Source: an uncultured Collinsella sp. (lineage in GTDB: Bacteria; Actinomycetota; Coriobacteriia; Coriobacteriales; Coriobacteriaceae). From it: a DNA stretch of 17,384 nt. The number at the start of each line of letters is the position of its first letter. The stretch's first letter is position 1. This document shows positions 14,312 to 17,384 of this stretch, one piece after another. A model generated the notes under the pieces. That model was not told the origin of the DNA. It saw nothing but the letters and a program-made list of their open reading frames with translations, and did not search any database. Made by a program: the position numbers and the translations under genes. Location: contig UQQL01000042.1 in the NCBI GenBank assembly GCA_900543275.1, forward strand, positions 1 to 17,384, written 5' to 3'.

Positions 14312-14343
14312 TGCTATACAAATCTATTAGTTTTAGTATAGCA
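14312..14343 (-). promoter_or_regulatory. Toxin-antitoxin promoter with autoregulatory palindrome
   Basis: A perfect 8-base inverted repeat TGCTATAC (14312-14319) / GTATAGCA (14336-14343) is separated by 16 bases. On the minus strand the upstream arm reads TGCTATAC, so TGC-TATACT forms an extended -10 element (TATACT at 14335-14340), with no good -35. The start would fall inside the palindrome, about 35 bases before the antitoxin ATG. A protein bound here would block transcription; the antitoxin is the natural candidate. Confidence 0.6.
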
Positions 14344-14412
14344 GTTTCCTAAACAGCCTGATGGCTCGGCACTGAAGCGTTCGTTTGACCGGTTTTGCCG
14401 TTGTGGGATTAG

Positions 14413-14460
14413 TCAATAAAATAAGCTGATACATGTTTGGGATAACTGACCACATCAGCT
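14413..14460 (-). terminator. Possible terminator of the radical SAM-ABC operon
   Basis: On the minus strand AGCTGAT (14454-14460) can pair with ATCAGCT (14424-14430) across a long, partly pairable loop, followed by TATTTTATT. It lies about 55 bases past the ABC stop codon. The large loop makes it a weak call. The rest of 14344-14515 shows no supported gene. Confidence 0.35.
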
Positions 14461-14515
14461 GCAATTCGCTATCTACAGGCAATGAGCCCCGCAACAAAGC
14501 GCCATGCACAAGCTT

Positions 14516-16147
14516 TTACAGTTCAATCACTTCGTCGCAAGCCTCAAGCAACTCGGGATCATGCGAGACAACAACCACTATATGATCTTCTTTCTTCTGT
14601 TGCAGAATATCAATGAACGCTGACCTACTCGCTCCGTCAAGAGCCGACGTCGGTTCATCGAATAACAGGACGGGTGAGTCCTTAAGCAATACACGAATAA
14701 TCGCAATCTTCTGCTTCTCACCACCCGATATATTATGGTTTTGCTCGTCCAGCACCCCATCAAGACCATTGGGAAGTGTTGAGACCAGTTTGGTCAGACC
14801 AAACTGGTCTACAAGTCGCCCGACTTCAAGAATTGGACAATTTTCACCCGCGAGTAGCGTCAGATTCTCTCTGAGTGTTCCGTTAACGATATCAGGTTCT
14901 TGCTCGGCAATACCAACGACACACGAGCGTAGATTTATAGAATCAATCTGGCTCAAATCAACCTCGTCATAAGCAATAGTCCCAACGCAATCATCGGGAT
15001 ATAGACCAGCTATGCCATCGAGAAGCGTGCTTTTCCCGCTTCCGTTTGCGCCCGACACGCCGTATAAGACTCCTCGATTAAGCGAGATGAGCTCTGGATA
15101 ATCTATGATTCGATCGGTATCAGGGCGACAAATCGACAGGCCCTTGCACACAAGTGAAACAGGAGAACCAATGCGGACAGAACCGTTCGCCTCTTCATCC
15201 ATTGCCCAAAGGCGCTTAAGGCGTTGGGCGCTCACCTTGCTCGCCTGGTAACTTTTGCCCCAAGAAAGCAAGTTCACCAGAGCAGAATTGGCGCTCGAAT
15301 AATAGCTCAATGCCGTCAGCAGAAAACCAACCGGCATTTCGCCTGCAACAATCTCACAGCCTCCAATCGCGAGCAAGCAGAACTGAGCAAAGGAAAAAAT
15401 CAACTGATTCGCAAGTTCGAACCGTGATCCTGCTTTTTGGTTAGCCAATATAGCTGGATAAAGACCATCGAAAGCCTTCTGCAGCCTCAAAGAATAGAAA
15501 TCAAATAACGAATGGCGACGAAGAAAGGAGACGCTCTCCAGTTGACTCTGAAGAGTCCCAAAGAAAGCAGCGGTCTTTTCTTGAAACTCAAAGCCTCGAT
15601 TGAACAGCAGCCCGCTAAACAATCGATAAACTAATGCCCCCGCAACGATGCAGGCTAGACAGGCAATCGCCATCGCAGTGTTTATATTCACCAACATAAT
15701 CAAGGAACAGATTATCGTTGCAACACCGCCAATGATATTTGACGCCGATGTTATTCCGAATATTATGAGATCGTTTGAATCGTGATTGATTTGCTGATTA
15801 TAATAGCCCGCATCAAATCCGATGAAAAACTTCCGGGGCAAGCGCTTGACGTGTTCAAGTGTGTCAGCGTTAAGTTGATATCCCGCATGCGCTTGAAGGT
15901 CGACATAGATCAGGGAAGTCCAATAGGTCAACACCGATCCCACAATGGCGACCACGCCAATCGCGAAAATACATAAGACTAGCGTCCGCAAACTAATACC
16001 GAGGACATTTTTTGCCGCCAGCACATTTACAGTCAGTCCCAACAGATATGGTTCAGCAAGGCTGCACAGCTGAGACAAGACATCGAGAAGCAGATAGACA
16101 TAAAGCTTTGGCTTATGGAGGAGATATATCTTCCAAAATCTAAACAT
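14516..16147 (-). CDS. ABC transporter, fused membrane and ATPase domains (exporter half-molecule)
   Basis: This 543-residue protein has an N-terminal membrane domain (about 10-310) with around six hydrophobic segments and a C-terminal ATPase domain. Walker A is GANGSGKST (Lys372), the Q-loop region reads GIAEQEPD, the signature is ISGGEKQ (473-479), Walker B ends LLFDEP (Asp497, Glu498) and the H-loop is VVSHD (His529). It should work as a dimer. No C39 peptidase domain precedes the membrane part. The start at 16147 has GAGG about 9 bases upstream; it overlaps the radical SAM gene by 8 bases, implying coupled translation. This suggests export of the peptide modified by that enzyme. An unrelated exporter role cannot be excluded. 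The DNA is clearly more AT-rich than the housekeeping operon. Confidence 0.88.
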   Translation of the reverse strand: MFRFWKIYLLHKPKLYVYLLLDVLSQLCSLAEPYLLGLTVNVLAAKNVLGISLRTLVLCIFAIGVVAIVGSVLTYWTSLIYVDLQAHAGYQLNADTLEHVKRLPRKFFIGFDAGYYNQQINHDSNDLIIFGITSASNIIGGVATIICSLIMLVNINTAMAIACLACIVAGALVYRLFSGLLFNRGFEFQEKTAAFFGTLQSQLESVSFLRRHSLFDFYSLRLQKAFDGLYPAILANQKAGSRFELANQLIFSFAQFCLLAIGGCEIVAGEMPVGFLLTALSYYSSANSALVNLLSWGKSYQASKVSAQRLKRLWAMDEEANGSVRIGSPVSLVCKGLSICRPDTDRIIDYPELISLNRGVLYGVSGANGSGKSTLLDGIAGLYPDDCVGTIAYDEVDLSQIDSINLRSCVVGIAEQEPDIVNGTLRENLTLLAGENCPILEVGRLVDQFGLTKLVSTLPNGLDGVLDEQNHNISGGEKQKIAIIRVLLKDSPVLLFDEPTSALDGASRSAFIDILQQKKEDHIVVVVSHDPELLEACDEVIEL

Positions 16148-17384
16148 CGTGATTTGCCTCATGCGAATACTGATAATTACAAGCCAACCGCATTCTCTGC
16201 CTGGCATTGAATTTAACGCTCGCGCATTTTCTCTGACCCTCCATCGCGGCGTGGGGACATCCGCCCATACAAGCCGGAAACATTACACACTCGCCACATA
16301 CTGGGTCGTTTGGTAAATACTCCATCCATTTCAAATAGTTCGAATTAGCTTTCACGCCTTCTCGAACATTTCCAACGGCGCACTCGCCCTTGCCAACCTC
16401 ATCCCAACATTTAAAAAGTCTACCAAGCGGATCAATGACAAACGAATTAAGGGAAACCGCACAGCAGACACCTGGTTCATACGGCGTAAACGGAATAACG
16501 TTGAATCCGCGCTCGCTAGCTTTATCCATAAAGAACGTTTCAACTTGAGAGAACCCACGCTGAGAAAAACAATGAATGTCATTTGAGCAAGTATCGTTAA
16601 CATTGTCGACCGCAGCAAGATAAATCGCGACTTTACCGCGAAGCCCTTTAGCGTCAAGCTCGTCAATCAACGCATCGACCTCTTTGCTATTGGACTCATC
16701 GATATTCACGCGAATGGTAATCTGAAGAACATCGGCACATGAGATGATATTGTCGATAATGGCATCATATGTCGGACGACCGTCAGCCGGGACCCTCCGC
16801 GAATCATGATCCCTCTTTGAGCCATCGATAGTGATTTGAACCGAACCGACCTGACAATCAGCAAGCTTCTGAGCAATTTCTCGCGTCAGGAGATATCCGT
16901 TCGTTACCATTCCGGCAGAATAAGTAGCGCCTGGCCTAATCGCCCCTCTCAGTTCTTTTGTCAGTCGCTCGATCATGTCCACACAGAGTAGGGGTTCGCC
17001 TCCATACCAGTCAACGTGAAGATCGTTTATCCCGGGATAGCCGCAACGCACGAATTCTGCGATATCCGTCATTGTCTTTTCTGACATAGTGGGGTGCGAG
17101 CAGCCCTTTTCATAGCAGTAGGGACACCTAAAATTGCATGCCAGCGTTGGAGCAATCGTCAGCCCTAAATAGTCATTTGCAAACCTTGCCGACAAACTCT
17201 CAAGCATCAACATTCGCCGCTCGTCAACATCGTCATCTACCAACATGCCACCCATCTTAAGGGCCTCTTCGAAATCACCATCCAAGGCGGCGGCACCCTT
17301 GCGATATAAATTCAGCTCATTCGCGTGCGCAGCGTCAAGGTCGAGAACGCCACCAGACTGGGTATTGTAGATAGTGATACCGTT
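16140..17384 (-). CDS. Radical SAM/SPASM peptide maturase (5' end outside the window)
   Basis: The frame is open to the window edge; 414 residues are visible and the true start lies beyond 17384. The visible N-terminus (NGITIYNTQSGGVLDLD) resembles the leader region of SPASM peptide maturases. The radical SAM cluster motif is CNFRCPYC (Cys83, 87, 90 of the visible protein), followed by the SAM-binding WYGGEPLL. The C-terminal SPASM region has cysteines at about 326, 335, 363, 366, 372, 376 and 387 for auxiliary Fe-S clusters. Such enzymes install thioether or carbon-carbon links in ribosomal peptides. The gene overlaps the ABC exporter by 8 bases, supporting a RiPP role. The alternative is an anaerobic sulfatase-maturase-like enzyme, but no sulfatase is nearby. 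An internal TTG at 17285 is not needed as a start. Confidence 0.88.
   Translation of the reverse strand, partial: NGITIYNTQSGGVLDLDAAHANELNLYRKGAAALDGDFEEALKMGGMLVDDDVDERRMLMLESLSARFANDYLGLTIAPTLACNFRCPYCYEKGCSHPTMSEKTMTDIAEFVRCGYPGINDLHVDWYGGEPLLCVDMIERLTKELRGAIRPGATYSAGMVTNGYLLTREIAQKLADCQVGSVQITIDGSKRDHDSRRVPADGRPTYDAIIDNIISCADVLQITIRVNIDESNSKEVDALIDELDAKGLRGKVAIYLAAVDNVNDTCSNDIHCFSQRGFSQVETFFMDKASERGFNVIPFTPYEPGVCCAVSLNSFVIDPLGRLFKCWDEVGKGECAVGNVREGVKANSNYLKWMEYLPNDPVCGECVMFPACMGGCPHAAMEGQRKCASVKFNARQRMRLACNYQYSHEANHDV

Noticed and set aside
14473..14505. Ten-codon minus-strand ORF encoding MALCCGAHCL after the ABC gene
   Set aside because: Tempting as a Cys-rich peptide near a maturase, but it has no Shine-Dalgarno sequence, no leader region and is too short for a RiPP precursor.

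Overview
The window looks like a chromosomal segment of a high-GC Gram-positive gut bacterium of the class Coriobacteriia, most likely Collinsella or a close relative. This is inferred from protein character, the compact disA-ispD-ispF-cysS-trmH-yacP cluster, and an RpiR-controlled PTS/6-phospho-beta-glucosidase cassette beside tRNA genes. No 16S rRNA or other decisive marker is present, so the genus is a judgement.

Layout. Positions 1-256 hold three minus-strand tRNA genes (transcribed Tyr-Thr-Met) with a good promoter at 319-348. Positions 560-4740 hold a sugar cassette: an RpiR-type regulator (minus) diverges from a GH1 6-phospho-beta-glucosidase and a PTS EIIBC permease (plus), which end at a strong terminator. 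A short repeat family built on TCCACGCTCG lies on both sides of this cassette. The gap from 4614 to 5303 is rich in repeats: two inverted-repeat elements with an exact 80-base period, a tRNA-Thr(TGT) with its own promoter and terminator, and overlapping inverted repeats that could fold in alternative ways.

Positions 5304-10910 are a tightly packed minus-strand housekeeping operon (disA, ispD, ispF, cysS, trmH/rlmB-like, yacP/rae1-like). It covers c-di-AMP synthesis, two steps of the MEP isoprenoid pathway, cysteinyl-tRNA synthesis, rRNA methylation and a NYN-domain nuclease. Genes overlap or are 3 bases apart, except for a 255-base gap between cysS and trmH. That gap holds two consecutive ~102-base structured elements whose stems differ in sequence but pair perfectly, around shared internal-loop motifs. 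This is the best candidate here for an undescribed structured RNA.

A divergent mntP manganese exporter (plus) follows, with a long leader that can fold over its ribosome binding site. Next come pepD (minus), a minus-strand RelB/DinJ-like antitoxin and PIN toxin pair with a palindrome on its promoter, and a visibly more AT-rich region. The latter encodes a radical SAM/SPASM maturase (5' end cut by the window edge) translationally coupled to an ABC exporter. This last pair looks like part of a ribosomally made, post-translationally modified peptide (RiPP) cluster whose precursor gene would lie beyond 17384.
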